A stretch of 64,000 nucleotides of DNA from JBDIAG01 sp047974565 (GCA_047974565.1 JBKECN010000011.1:78505-142504); one strand, 5' to 3'. Counted from the stretch's first letter, positions 25,012 to 33,879 are shown. Notes: generated from the letters alone by a model not told the origin. Numbers and translations: made by a program.

Positions 25012-28000
25012 CTACAGTGCGATGCGCTTGTCGTCGTTGAGGGCCTGGACCAGGGCCGTGCGGAGCGCGTCGAGGTAGCGGTCCACGTCGTCTTCGGTCT
25101 CCAGGACGCCGTGGATGCCTGTGGCGCTGATGCTCTTGACCGAGACGGTCTGCTTCACGGGAACGGGCGAGGCCACCGTGTCGTGGTCGCGAGGGCGGGG
25201 GTTCTCGGCGAGTTGGTCGAGGATGGCCGGGTAGGTGTGTTCCTCGAAGGTGTTGGCGATCTCGCGGACGACGGCGATCTGGCTCTCACGGCCGATCCGG
25301 TCGAGGATCGTGTTGACTCGCTGGGTCGTGTTGCGCGTGGCGGCGTCAGTGGCGTCGAGGTAGATCGCGCTGGTCTGGAGGGACGCCCAGCGTGAGTCGA
25401 TCTCCCGAAGTGCCTCGTCGCGGTTCGCGACGAGCGCTTCGTCGACGCGTGCCTCAAGCTCGATTGCTGCGGCTTTCAACTTGGTCATCCGGTTGCCGCG
25501 GAAGGCTTGCGGGTCGGCGAGGAGTCCGGCCACCTCTTGGCTGCTGCCGGCGGGCAGATAGTTGAGGTTGTTGGCGTTGGTCGTGAGGAGTTCGCTTGCC
25601 TCGTCGTAGATCTTGCGCTGGGCGCCGCCGAGGAAGGCTTGGATGGGGTCGATGATGTCTGTCTTCGCGTCGAGCAGATCGTCGGGAGCGGCGAAGTCGG
25701 TCAGGTACCAGTCATCGGTCTTGCCAACGACCGAATCCAGCAGCGCGATCGGAGCTTCGAGTTGAGTTACGAAGGGGTACTTGGAGCCGCTGACTCGCGC
25801 CTTGAGTTCTTCACACTTGGCCCGGAGGCGCTCGCGTGTGTGTCGGGCGAGTTCGAGCGGGTCTTTCGGCACGGCGGGCTCATCGAAGAAGTCCGTGCAG
25901 AATGCCCGAAGCGTGGCGACCTTGCGCTGGTCGAACGTCTTCTGAGGTGCGACGACTATATGGGAGTGCTTCTGTGTGTTGCGCAGTGAGGCCGCCACTT
26001 CGCTGCGCTTGAGGAGGTTCGAGTCGACCGTGAGAGTGATCTTCGAGGTGCCGACGAGCCAGGCGACGACACACTCGATCGAGGCGAGGTCCCAGCCGTA
26101 GGGTTTGGCCTGGAAGTGATCGACGATCTTCTTGACGGTGACCTGTTCCCCGAGACGGTCGCGCTGCAGTAGGTACGAAAGCACCTCATCTGCCGGGACC
26201 GTGAGGATATGGATGGTGGATTCGTCAACCATCGCGGTCTCGTCGCGGTTCACGAACCCGGCGACCTGCTGCTCGCTGTAGGTGTGTCCGCCGAGCAGGC
26301 TGAGCTGCGTGTAGGTACGCGCGATGAGGTCTTGGAAACCCTCGGTGATCCGCATGACTGCATCGTCAGACCCCGGCTTGAGGTCTGCTGCGTTGATGAC
26401 GAGATCGGCACGCCCGACGGCGCGGCGGATTCGCTCTACCAACTCCTTCTCGCGCTGCGCGTTCTGAGTGGCCTTGGCGCGCAGAATCTGCTCCTCGACT
26501 GGCGAGAGTGAACTGGTCTGCTTGCGCTTGGTGTACTTCTCGGTCTTGATCAGCAGCCGCAGGTCGGCCAGCACCCGGTTGTCGGGGTCGAGCACCACAC
26601 GCAACTCGTCCTTGCCCACCGAGTGCATCCGAATGGCCTCCGGCGCGTAGGGGTACTCGGGAGTGATGAAGTGAAGTGAGAGTTCGCGCTGTTGACCGAA
26701 CGCCTGGTCATCGAGCTTGTACCCGAACGGGAAGTCTTGCCCGTTCCTTGCGTACCGGAGCTTGGAGCTCTTGACCACATCGCTGGAGAGAATCTTGTTC
26801 AGCCGGGTGGAGACCTCGGAGGAGTCGATCTCGACGTTCTTGATCTCTTCCTCGATCACCTGTTCTTCGTTGGTCAGGTACTCGTAGACGTTGCCGTTGC
26901 GCTGCACGTACGTCTGGGTCTCCAGGAGCGTGAGCGCGTCCTGAACCTGCTTGGACAACGCGGGCAGGTCGAGTCCGAACCGGTTGTAGATCAGCACGGT
27001 CAGGTTGCGCGGGGTGGCCTGGAAGCTCTCGACGTACTTCACCAGGAACAGTGCCTTGAGCAGTCGCACGGCGAGTTTGGTGACCGGTGAACCGCTGTCG
27101 GGCAGGTCGCGCTCGGCGCGGTCAACCGAGCGCTGTGCCGCGGACTTCAACGACGCGCGGATACCCGCGAACATAGCGTCGAAGGTGGCCAACGTGCCGA
27201 TCTCGACATCACCGATGTCTTTGGCGACTTGCTGGACGACGCCGAGCATGGAGCGCTCACCAACGGAACTGTTGCGGCCCTCGAATACGTTGTGGTCGGA
27301 GATGCCCTCGATCGCGGCTTGGAACAGCGGGAACTGGTAGCTCACGAACGGGTAGGTGCCGACAAAGTGGGTCTCGTCGGTGAAGTTGCGGTAGGTCTTC
27401 GCGCCGTCGACGAAGTCGAACAGGGTCTTGAAGTTCGCAGACTCCTGCGCGTAGACCGCTTCGAGCACTTGGGTGCCCATGTCGTTCTTCTCCAGCAGTC
27501 GCTTGCGGATGACCTCTTCTACGTCTGCGGAGGTGAGCTTCACTCGGGTCTTGAACCTGGCCTGAATCTTCGAGAAGTCGTTGCCCTGCTGCTTGGTGCG
27601 GTCGCCGACGACCTTGTCCATGTCCTCCTGTGAGGTCACGAACACCCAGGCCCGTCCGCCGCACTTCGTGTTGAGCGACTCGGCAATCGTCTGAAGGTTC
27701 AGCATCAGCTGCGTGTTCGAACCGATGAACTGACCGACCTCGTCCACGAAAAAGTTCAGCCGGTACCCTGCGGGTTGCTTGTCCAGCCAGGTGCGGACCT
27801 CGTCGGCAAAGTCCTCGATCGAGACCGAGTAGGTATCCTGGTACGTCTTCAAGATGTCGGGTGCGGTCGAAGAATCAAGGCCAGTGATCTGGGCATATGC
27901 CTCGTTGACCTGCTTTCGCACGGTCGGAAGCCCGAAACTCGGTCGGCGCTCCACCCACTCCCGGCCCGACACAGCTTGGAAGGCGCTCTTGAACACATCG

Positions 28001-28533
28001 AGTTGGCCCTCGTCGTCGAGCTGGCGCTCGAAGCGGGCGATGTGGCCCTGGTCGCCGTAGTAGCCGCGCGACTCATTGAAGACCTTCACGAACACGCGCA
28101 GCAGGGCGTCGGTCTGCTCCTTGCTGATGAGGGTGGCTTTCTGATCGATGTTGAACAACAGGCTCTTGGCTGGGATGCGGCCAGCCTTGTCGAGAAGGGG
28201 TGGCAGAAAGGCGTCTGCGGCCTTGGCGCGGAAGCCCTCCGAGACCCGCTCGCGCGGGAAGTTGTCACCCTCCACCTCGCCCAGGAGGTGTGCGAGGATC
28301 TTCAACAGGTGAGACTTACCAGAGCCGAAGAAGCCTGAGATCCAGACACCGTTCGCGTTGGTGTAGTTCGTGTACGACTCAAGCAGAAGCTCTAGTCCCT
28401 TGGCTGCTTCATTGGTCAGGACGTACTCGTCCACCTCCGTGCCCAGGTGCGCAACGTCGTCGGCCTTGATGACACCCTCAATGGGTCGCTGGACGTCCTT
28501 GGCGAAGATCTCGGTGAGATGCACGACGGTCAC
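25012..28533 (-). CDS. brxC: BREX P-loop ATPase BrxC
   Basis: The product is 1173 aa, the normal length for BREX type 1 BrxC. The Walker A is ISGFFGSGKSHLLKILAHLL with the Lys near residue 73. A Walker B-like stretch YRLNFFVDEVGQFIGSN and a sensor-like WVFVTSQEDMDKVV follow at about 255-305. The remainder is helical with no other recognised domain. BrxC is a core BREX component of the PglX-PglZ assembly; the biochemical role of its ATPase is not settled. Start overlaps brxB stop by 4 nt (28530-28533). Confidence 0.94.
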   Translation of the reverse strand: MTVVHLTEIFAKDVQRPIEGVIKADDVAHLGTEVDEYVLTNEAAKGLELLLESYTNYTNANGVWISGFFGSGKSHLLKILAHLLGEVEGDNFPRERVSEGFRAKAADAFLPPLLDKAGRIPAKSLLFNIDQKATLISKEQTDALLRVFVKVFNESRGYYGDQGHIARFERQLDDEGQLDVFKSAFQAVSGREWVERRPSFGLPTVRKQVNEAYAQITGLDSSTAPDILKTYQDTYSVSIEDFADEVRTWLDKQPAGYRLNFFVDEVGQFIGSNTQLMLNLQTIAESLNTKCGGRAWVFVTSQEDMDKVVGDRTKQQGNDFSKIQARFKTRVKLTSADVEEVIRKRLLEKNDMGTQVLEAVYAQESANFKTLFDFVDGAKTYRNFTDETHFVGTYPFVSYQFPLFQAAIEGISDHNVFEGRNSSVGERSMLGVVQQVAKDIGDVEIGTLATFDAMFAGIRASLKSAAQRSVDRAERDLPDSGSPVTKLAVRLLKALFLVKYVESFQATPRNLTVLIYNRFGLDLPALSKQVQDALTLLETQTYVQRNGNVYEYLTNEEQVIEEEIKNVEIDSSEVSTRLNKILSSDVVKSSKLRYARNGQDFPFGYKLDDQAFGQQRELSLHFITPEYPYAPEAIRMHSVGKDELRVVLDPDNRVLADLRLLIKTEKYTKRKQTSSLSPVEEQILRAKATQNAQREKELVERIRRAVGRADLVINAADLKPGSDDAVMRITEGFQDLIARTYTQLSLLGGHTYSEQQVAGFVNRDETAMVDESTIHILTVPADEVLSYLLQRDRLGEQVTVKKIVDHFQAKPYGWDLASIECVVAWLVGTSKITLTVDSNLLKRSEVAASLRNTQKHSHIVVAPQKTFDQRKVATLRAFCTDFFDEPAVPKDPLELARHTRERLRAKCEELKARVSGSKYPFVTQLEAPIALLDSVVGKTDDWYLTDFAAPDDLLDAKTDIIDPIQAFLGGAQRKIYDEASELLTTNANNLNYLPAGSSQEVAGLLADPQAFRGNRMTKLKAAAIELEARVDEALVANRDEALREIDSRWASLQTSAIYLDATDAATRNTTQRVNTILDRIGRESQIAVVREIANTFEEHTYPAILDQLAENPRPRDHDTVASPVPVKQTVSVKSISATGIHGVLETEDDVDRYLDALRTALVQALNDDKRIAL

Positions 28534-29129
28534 GGCTCCTGTTCCAGAATGTTCTTGGCGCGGTAGTACTGGTCGTCCTTCAACCTGCCGAACAGCACCA
28601 GCGACGAGCCGAGAGTGTCGGACTGCTCGTAGCGGCCAGGAAAGAACATGAGCATCGGTTTCCCGACCACGATGCTCTGCAAGTTGTTCAGCACGTTGTG
28701 GGAGCGGATGTAGGGGAACACCTCACCGATCCCGGTGAGGAACACAATGTCGAACCCGCCGTCAGCGAGCCGTTCTCGGATCGCGGGCGCGAGTTGCTGC
28801 TGTGGGTTGAGCATCGACTGCAACATCTCGGTGAACTCCGCCTTGTCGAGGTCGGACTCCACTTCGAGAACTTCGTGCCAGTCGCCGCGCTCCTTGAGGA
28901 CCTCCACTGACAGGTCGTACAGGTTGATCTCGCGGACGTCGATGCCCTTGCCTGCGAGCCGGTTCTTGACTCGCTTCTTCGCCTTCGCTACGTCAAGGGC
29001 GTGCTCGGGCTCGTAGGGGTAGATGAAGAATGGTACTTCGTTCGATAGGCCTTCCATCTTGAGGAAGCGTTGGCCGCTGAGCACCGAGAACAGATGCTCC
29101 TCCTGGCGAGTGAGTTCGCTCGGCGTCAC
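28530..29129 (-). CDS. brxB: BREX protein BrxB (DUF1788)
   Basis: The product is 199 aa, matching the usual size. It carries the family signatures VPFFIYPYEPEHALDVAKAKKR, VREINLYDLSVEVLKERGDW and a C-terminal VFLTGIGEVFPYIRSHNVLNNL then PMLMFFPGRYEQS. BrxB is a core component of BREX type 1 with no known enzymatic activity. It overlaps brxA upstream and brxC downstream by 4 nt each (ATGA), so the three are translated in a coupled series. Confidence 0.93.
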   Translation of the reverse strand: MTPSELTRQEEHLFSVLSGQRFLKMEGLSNEVPFFIYPYEPEHALDVAKAKKRVKNRLAGKGIDVREINLYDLSVEVLKERGDWHEVLEVESDLDKAEFTEMLQSMLNPQQQLAPAIRERLADGGFDIVFLTGIGEVFPYIRSHNVLNNLQSIVVGKPMLMFFPGRYEQSDTLGSSLVLFGRLKDDQYYRAKNILEQEP

Positions 29130-29746
29130 AGCGCACCCCCCTTGCTGTCTCGGGTCGGGAGGAACCGAACGTCGCTTGGTGTCTGGGTGTCGAGCGCGTC
29201 GTGGACGCGCTCAGAGAGGGCGGCGTGGACGATCTCGCCGTTGGCGAGCAGCCCCGCTTCGGTCAACATTCGGAACACCGTCGATCGCAGCTTCAGCAAT
29301 GTGGAGTCCTTCACCTCCGCGAGTTCCGGGTGCCAGAGTGTCTTCCCGTGGACGAAGCTGTCGAAGTCTCCGTGGCCCAACACCGGCGTGAGCAGGAGGA
29401 ACCGCTCACGGACGACCTCTTCGGCGAAGTCACCGATGAAGGCGTATCGGCGGCAAGCCGCCACCCACATCAGGTGACCGCGCTCGCTCGGGCTGGCATC
29501 GCTCAGCAACTCCAACTCGTCGTCAGTGAGCACAGCCAGCCGCTGTGCAACCTCGCGCGCAAGTCGGAACCCAGACGAACTGGTTCGAGCTTGGAGTAGG
29601 TTCTCTGTGCGGAGTCGCCCTCGGACGATGCCCCAGTCACGAGCTTCCAGATAGAGGGGCGCGGCGACGCCTGCTTCTCGGGTCAGGAGGGCACCACTGG
29701 TGAAGGACAGCGCGTAGCGGTCACGCTCCACGGAGAGGCTGTTCAC
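29126..29746 (-). CDS. brxA: BREX protein BrxA (DUF1819)
   Basis: The product is 206 aa from the GTG at 29746, preceded by GGAGGGA at 29752-29758 with good spacing. A GTG or ATG further upstream would extend into the end of the HTH gene and is not needed. Family features are YALSFTSGALLTREA at the N-terminus, RRYAFIGDFAEEVVRERFL in the middle and LRSTVFRMLTEAGLL near the C-terminus. BrxA is a small DNA-binding helical protein of BREX type 1. It is first of the core genes and overlaps brxB by 4 nt. Confidence 0.93.
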   Translation of the reverse strand: MNSLSVERDRYALSFTSGALLTREAGVAAPLYLEARDWGIVRGRLRTENLLQARTSSSGFRLAREVAQRLAVLTDDELELLSDASPSERGHLMWVAACRRYAFIGDFAEEVVRERFLLLTPVLGHGDFDSFVHGKTLWHPELAEVKDSTLLKLRSTVFRMLTEAGLLANGEIVHAALSERVHDALDTQTPSDVRFLPTRDSKGGAL

Positions 29747-29778
29747 CTGATCCCTCCTTCCGGGACTTGGGCAGTGGA

Positions 29779-30036
29779 TCAGGATATGGGGTGACACCGA
29801 CAACGCCGTCGGGAGGGCTCAGACTCAGCAGAGCGATCACCCGGGCGGGGATGGGCCAGAGCCGGCAGCCGAGGCGCCTGGCCCACCCAGCCGTCGATTT
29901 CGCTGGCTTGGAACTTCCCGAGGCGGCCAACCCTGCGTGTGGGCATCGCCCACTCGGCGGTCCAGGCGTTGACGATGGCTCTGGTGAGCCGCCCGTGGGC
30001 AGCGATGTCATCTGCGGACAGCCACCCCTCGGCCAC
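29779..30036 (-). CDS. Small HTH (excisionase-like) gene at the head of the BREX operon
   Basis: The product is 85 aa from the GTG at 30036, which has AGGGGG about 6 nt upstream. Residues 3-55 (GWLSADDIAAHGRLTRAIVN, MPTRRVGRLGKFQASEIDGWV) follow the helix-turn-helix pattern in which an SADDIAA helix is followed by W....MP..RVGRL.KF...E.D.WV, as in excisionase/MerR-like proteins. The C-terminal 30 residues are basic and Pro-rich. It stops 32 nt before the brxA start on the same strand and is the promoter-proximal gene, so autoregulation of the BREX operon is plausible. The usual BREX regulator BrxR is a larger WYL protein; none is present here. Confidence 0.6.
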   Translation of the reverse strand: MAEGWLSADDIAAHGRLTRAIVNAWTAEWAMPTRRVGRLGKFQASEIDGWVGQAPRLPALAHPRPGDRSAESEPSRRRCRCHPIS

Positions 30037-30560
30037 CTTGGTCCCCCTCGCATTATGGCCAGGACAGGCCAGCACTCCCGACCATACCCGTGGATGTCGT
30101 CTCGAGTCGGGTTTATCCGAGCGTGTGGCCGGACGTGTAAGGCACCACGGACGACGCGACCTGGGCAAGAGTTGCCGACCGATTTCGGCGGCCTCGACCG
30201 AACGCGGCGTGGACGGGGTGCTGGTCTCCGCCTCCCGGGTTTTGCGGGCCACCCGCGGCGCCGATGCGCTGTTTCCCGAGCGTTGCGCCGGCGCGCCGGC
30301 CGGGTCGTCGACCAGCAGGACCGCTTCGTCGCCCTCATCGACGCGCTGGCGGCCCAGGCGAGGATCGCCCCGGACGACCCGTCCACCGACCTCGCGTACC
30401 AACGGCTGGTGAACCGCCGCGATCGCTGGATGACGCAGGCGTGACCCAGCGATGCCGCAGTTCACACCCTCGTCTACGAACGGTTCAAGGACGAGAGTCG
30501 GTTCCAGGCCTTAATCCGCAGCGCAGAGAAGATCACGGACAAGCGCTCATCGGCGACTGG
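30037..30560. other. Intergenic stretch with gene remnants, upstream of the BREX operon
   Basis: No complete gene is convincing. Short peptides look coding but are isolated: one open to a stop at 30444 ends DRFVALIDALAAQARIAPDD ... LVNRRDRWMTQA, and another near 30470-30530 reads TLVYERFKDESRFQALIRSA. I recognise neither. The promoter of the minus-strand defence operon should lie between 30040 and 30150, but I see no clear -10/-35 pair. The pattern suggests debris of older genes at the edge of the defence block. Confidence 0.4.
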
Positions 30561-31091
30561 GTGCCGTTCGTCGTGGCGAAGTCCCCGCGCGAGGTGCAGC
30601 CGGAGATCATGCCCCGGCACGACCAAGCCGAGGTAAGCGAGGAAGACCGGGCATTTCAGCACGATCTGGACTTCGAGTGGGATGTGGCACTCGTCGGCGA
30701 ACTCACGAACCCAGCGCTGGTGCGGCCCACCGATCGATGCCCGATTGACCGAGAGCACTGGCCTGGATACCTCCGCGGGGGGCCGCTCGCCGCCTTGCGT
30801 CGTACCCTCATCGACAACCTCGGCCCGTTGTGTTCGCTCTGTCAGATCCGATATCCCGTCATGATCGACCACGACCACGAAACGAGGCTCGTCCGCGGCT
30901 ACCTCTGCAGAGACTGCAACACCCGCGTCGAGCGGTGCCTCCACGTGTCAGGGTGCCCCAGAGCGGAGTATCTGAACTCCCCACCAGCAGCGCCACTCGG
31001 TCTGCGCCACCCACGCGGCGTGGAACGGCGCTACCGACCGGACAGGGCGGAGACCATGGCTCGTGCTCTAGCCCTGCTCGAACAGGCCTAG
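30561..31091 (+). CDS. Endonuclease VII-like HNH nuclease
   Basis: The product is about 176 aa if it begins at GTG 30561. The frame is open further upstream to 30264, so the start is uncertain, and no clear ribosome binding site was found. The C-terminal half carries the zinc/HNH signature CSLCQIRYPVMIDHDHETRL then VRGYLCRDCNTRVERC. The paired CxxC motifs with a DHDH centre match the recombination endonuclease VII family (T4 gp49-like), which cleaves branched DNA. It is transcribed away from the BREX operon. Palindromic repeat copy 3 begins 5 nt after its stop. Such nuclease genes are common in phages and mobile islands. Confidence 0.7.
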   Translation: MPFVVAKSPREVQPEIMPRHDQAEVSEEDRAFQHDLDFEWDVALVGELTNPALVRPTDRCPIDREHWPGYLRGGPLAALRRTLIDNLGPLCSLCQIRYPVMIDHDHETRLVRGYLCRDCNTRVERCLHVSGCPRAEYLNSPPAAPLGLRHPRGVERRYRPDRAETMARALALLEQA

Positions 31092-31095
31092 GTCC

Positions 31096-31135
31096 GGTAG
31101 GCCAAAGTCGTTGCATGTGACGACATCGGCATACC
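31096..31135. repeat. 40-bp imperfect palindromic repeat, copy 3
   Basis: The left arm is GGTAGGCCAAAGTCGT, the loop ends in ATGTG, and the right arm is ACGACATCGGCATACC. It is the best-pairing copy. It sits directly after the endonuclease VII-like gene and before the alpha/beta-hydrolase gene. Copies 2 and 3 are in the same orientation 22.2 kb apart with the defence block between them. Confidence 0.8.
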
Positions 31136-31239
31136 AAACGACCGTGGCATCGGCCCACCTCGGCTGCCCAAGCATGACTGCAGCAGAACCTCTGGTGCCG
31201 ACGACCCATCTGGGAAACGACACCACTAGGCTCGCCAAG

Positions 31240-32013
31240 GTGACTGCCGTTCTCGTCCATGGCAATCCTGAAACGACGGCCGTGTGGGGACCCCTGCGCG
31301 CGGCCCTCGCTGAGCGCGGCGTCGACGACGTGGTGTGTGTCAGCCCACCGGGGTTCGGCGCACCGGTCCCGCCGGGATGGACCGCCACCTACTCCGAGTA
31401 CGCCGCCTGGCTGGTCGACGAAGTGGCCACCCTGGCCGCAGAGCACGGCCCGGTGGACCTCGTCGGCCACGACTGGGGGGCGGGACACGTCGCCGGGGCG
31501 GTGGCGGCGCGGCCCGACCTGGTGCACACGTGGGCCATCGACTGCGCCGGCATGCTCAACCCGTGGTACGTCTGGCACGGCTTGGCCCAGGTGTGGCAGA
31601 CCGAGGGAAGGGGCGAACAGGCGCTGGCCGGCTGGACCGCGATGGGCACCGACGCCTTGACCACCGGCTTCGCCGGCAATGGCATTCCGACCGAGATCGC
31701 CCGGGAGATGGCCGAGGCCTTCGACCAGGACACTGCCCGCTGCATCCTTGCCCTGTACCGCAGCGCGGTCCAACCGGCCCTGACCGAGCTGGCCGACCGC
31801 CTCGACGCCGCTCTGGAATCCGGCCCGCCGCCCGGTCTGCTCTTCGACGCCACCGAGGACGCCTACGTCTCCTCCGCTCTGGTTCCATCCGTGGCCGAAC
31901 GTTTCGGGGCACACACCTGCTCGTTGCCGGGGGCCGGGCACTGGTGGCTGGTGAACCCGCAGCCGGTGGCAACCGCCGCCGACGCGCTGACGGCCTGGTG
32001 GTCGAAGGCCTGA
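31240..32013 (+). CDS. Alpha/beta-hydrolase (epoxide hydrolase / haloalkane dehalogenase-like)
   Basis: The product is 257 aa from GTG 31240. ATG 31174 and an earlier start at 31111 are also in frame, but 31111 lies inside the palindromic repeat and family members normally begin just before LVHGNPET. The sequence shows the oxyanion motif VLVHGNPETTAVW, the nucleophile elbow DLVGHDWGAGHV (Asp as nucleophile, as in epoxide hydrolases and haloalkane dehalogenases) and the terminal His in LPGAGHWWLVNPQ. The substrate is unknown. It is cytoplasmic, with no signal peptide. Confidence 0.75.
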   Translation: MTAVLVHGNPETTAVWGPLRAALAERGVDDVVCVSPPGFGAPVPPGWTATYSEYAAWLVDEVATLAAEHGPVDLVGHDWGAGHVAGAVAARPDLVHTWAIDCAGMLNPWYVWHGLAQVWQTEGRGEQALAGWTAMGTDALTTGFAGNGIPTEIAREMAEAFDQDTARCILALYRSAVQPALTELADRLDAALESGPPPGLLFDATEDAYVSSALVPSVAERFGAHTCSLPGAGHWWLVNPQPVATAADALTAWWSKA

Positions 32014-32252
32014 GATCCGGTCAGCCGGTCCCGCAACAGCCGCCAACACCCCAGGAACACCCTTCCTGGTGCACCGAAATGTGTCTCAGAAACGCGAGAG
32101 CGTTCAGTGGAACCGGCACGAGGCTGCCCGAACCGGTCCAGCCGGCTTCACCTACCCCGGTAGCCGGCGCCACCGGACCTGACACCTGTCAGGTGGAGGT
32201 CATGACGCCGGCTCATGATGCTCGCGCCCCACCGATTCCTAGCGTTGAGGCC

Positions 32253-32666
32253 ATGACGAGAACCACGGCCGCACACCCCAGCCCCGGTCGCCTCGACCCC
32301 ACGCCTCCTCCGGATGGGCACCCTCGTCGGTGGCTGATCCTGGCGATCATGTGCTTGGCGCTGATCGTCACCGGCCTGGACACCCTGATCGTGACGATCG
32401 CGCTGCCCGTGATCGGCTCCGAGTTGGGGGCCACCGCCAGCCAACTGCAATGGGTGGTGGACGCCTACGCAGTCGCCTACGCAGTCCCGCGCGAGGCCGA
32501 ACTGCTGCGTCACGTCGGCGGCGGCCCGTCCACCGACGACATCGCGGGGACGATGTTCCTCACCTGCGGCACCGTGCGCAACTACCTGTCGATCATCATG
32601 ACCAAGCTGGATGCGACCACCCGGGATCAGGCAGTGGCCACCGCCCGCGAGCACGGGTGGCTCTGA
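32253..32666 (+). pseudogene. Chimeric ORF: MFS (DHA2) N-terminus fused to a LuxR-type HTH C-terminus
   Basis: The 137-aa ORF starts at ATG 32253. Residues about 28-75 (RRWLILAIMCLALIVTGLDT, IALPVIGSELGATASQLQWV, VDAYAVAYA) are the first helix and motif of a DHA2-family (EmrB/QacA) exporter. After DAYAVAYA the sequence changes abruptly to VPREAELLRHVGGGPSTDDI, MFLTCGTVRNYLSIIMTKLD and QAVATAREHGWL, which is the C-terminal HTH of a NarL/LuxR response regulator with its natural end. The simplest explanation is an in-frame deletion between two neighbouring genes. The junction lies near 32490, beside a 12-bp direct repeat GCCTACGCAGTC. Confidence 0.75.
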
Positions 32667-32688
32667 GCCATCCCGCACGATCGCGTCG

Positions 32689-33879
32689 TCACCCGGCTGG
32701 ACGACCGCGCCGGGACCTGCGGATGGCGACCCGATCGAGATCTCTGCCGACGATGAGACGACCCGAGAAGCCCTTCTGCGCGCCGTACCAACGGTGTTCG
32801 GGCCAGTTGCCCGGCACCAGGTGCGATAGCACGAGCGTGGAGACGCCGGCCTGCTCGGCGACCGGGCCGACCTGTTCGATGGTGGTGTGCGCGTCCAACA
32901 GATGCCGGTAGAGCCCCTCCTGCCCGGCGGTGCGGGGTGATGGCAGTAGCTGCTCCACCCAGAGCGGGTCGATCACCTCATGGACGAGAATGTCTGCCCC
33001 GGAGGCGAGTTCGATGAGGTTCTCACTCGGGCCGGTGTCGCCGGAGAACACCACGGACCCATCCTCGGTGTCGAACCGGAAGCCGAGCGCGGGGAAGACC
33101 GGGGCGTGCTGGACCAGCGTCGCCGACACCTTGACCCGGTCGTCCTCGAAGAAGGTGATCGGCGACATCCGCGGGTGGGGATTGCCGTTGGGGTCGGCCA
33201 GATACCGGGCGGGAATGGGGACGTCGGCACCGACGAACAACTGATCGGGGACGGGCTTGCGGTTGTCGAAGGCCCGGTCGTTGAAGTCGGTGGCGAAGGC
33301 CCGAACCAGCAGCTCGACCATCTCCCGGGTGCCGGGAGTGGGGTTGTCCGGCACGACAACCGGCGGGGCAGGCGGCGGGCCGAACAAGGGTGGGACGGCT
33401 CCCCGGTTTCCCGGGCCCCAGACGGTGATCTTGCTGTCCACGAGGGACAGGCCATTGGCCAGACCCTCGGTGAGCAGGTTGTTCAGGTCCACTACGTGGT
33501 CGGAGTGCAGGTGGGTGAGGAAGATTCCCCGCAACGCGTCCAAGGGCCCGTCGGTGTCAGCTCGCCAGTTGCCGAGCTCGGCGTCTCGGGCCTGGCGCAG
33601 CACGCCGGCACCGGCGTCGACGATGTAGTACCGGTCGCCGACGAGCACCGCCGAGGCGATCCCGTGCCGATCGCTGCCCGGCCACATCGGTGGCCCGCCC
33701 GAGGTGCCCAGCAGCACCAGCTGACTGCGGCTCTTGCGGTCCGAGCCCGAGGGCCGGGCTCCCTGGGAGGCCGCCGCGGAGGTGGGCGCCGCCGCGGCGA
33801 CCACCCCCGCCGTCAGGGCGCCGAGGGCAGCCCGGCGGCTGACCCCCGTCGCCATGGCTTTCGTGACGATGTCACACAT
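32689..33879 (-). CDS. Tat-exported metallo-beta-lactamase-fold hydrolase
   Basis: The product is 396 aa. The N-terminus MATGVSRRAALGALTAGVVA with AAAAPTSAAAS is a twin-arginine signal. The MBL core shows LVLLGTSGGPP, the metal motif FLTHLHSDHVVDL, VFSGDTGPSENLIELA and a later His in VLSHLVPGNWPEH. The layout resembles the arylsulfatase AtsA / RNase Z-like branch of the fold. GGAG lies 8 nt before the ATG at 33879. The gene is co-directional with the aromatic-cleavage set, about 100 nt after the C-C hydrolase. The exported substrate is unknown. Confidence 0.8.
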   Translation of the reverse strand: MCDIVTKAMATGVSRRAALGALTAGVVAAAAPTSAAASQGARPSGSDRKSRSQLVLLGTSGGPPMWPGSDRHGIASAVLVGDRYYIVDAGAGVLRQARDAELGNWRADTDGPLDALRGIFLTHLHSDHVVDLNNLLTEGLANGLSLVDSKITVWGPGNRGAVPPLFGPPPAPPVVVPDNPTPGTREMVELLVRAFATDFNDRAFDNRKPVPDQLFVGADVPIPARYLADPNGNPHPRMSPITFFEDDRVKVSATLVQHAPVFPALGFRFDTEDGSVVFSGDTGPSENLIELASGADILVHEVIDPLWVEQLLPSPRTAGQEGLYRHLLDAHTTIEQVGPVAEQAGVSTLVLSHLVPGNWPEHRWYGAQKGFSGRLIVGRDLDRVAIRRSRRGRPAG

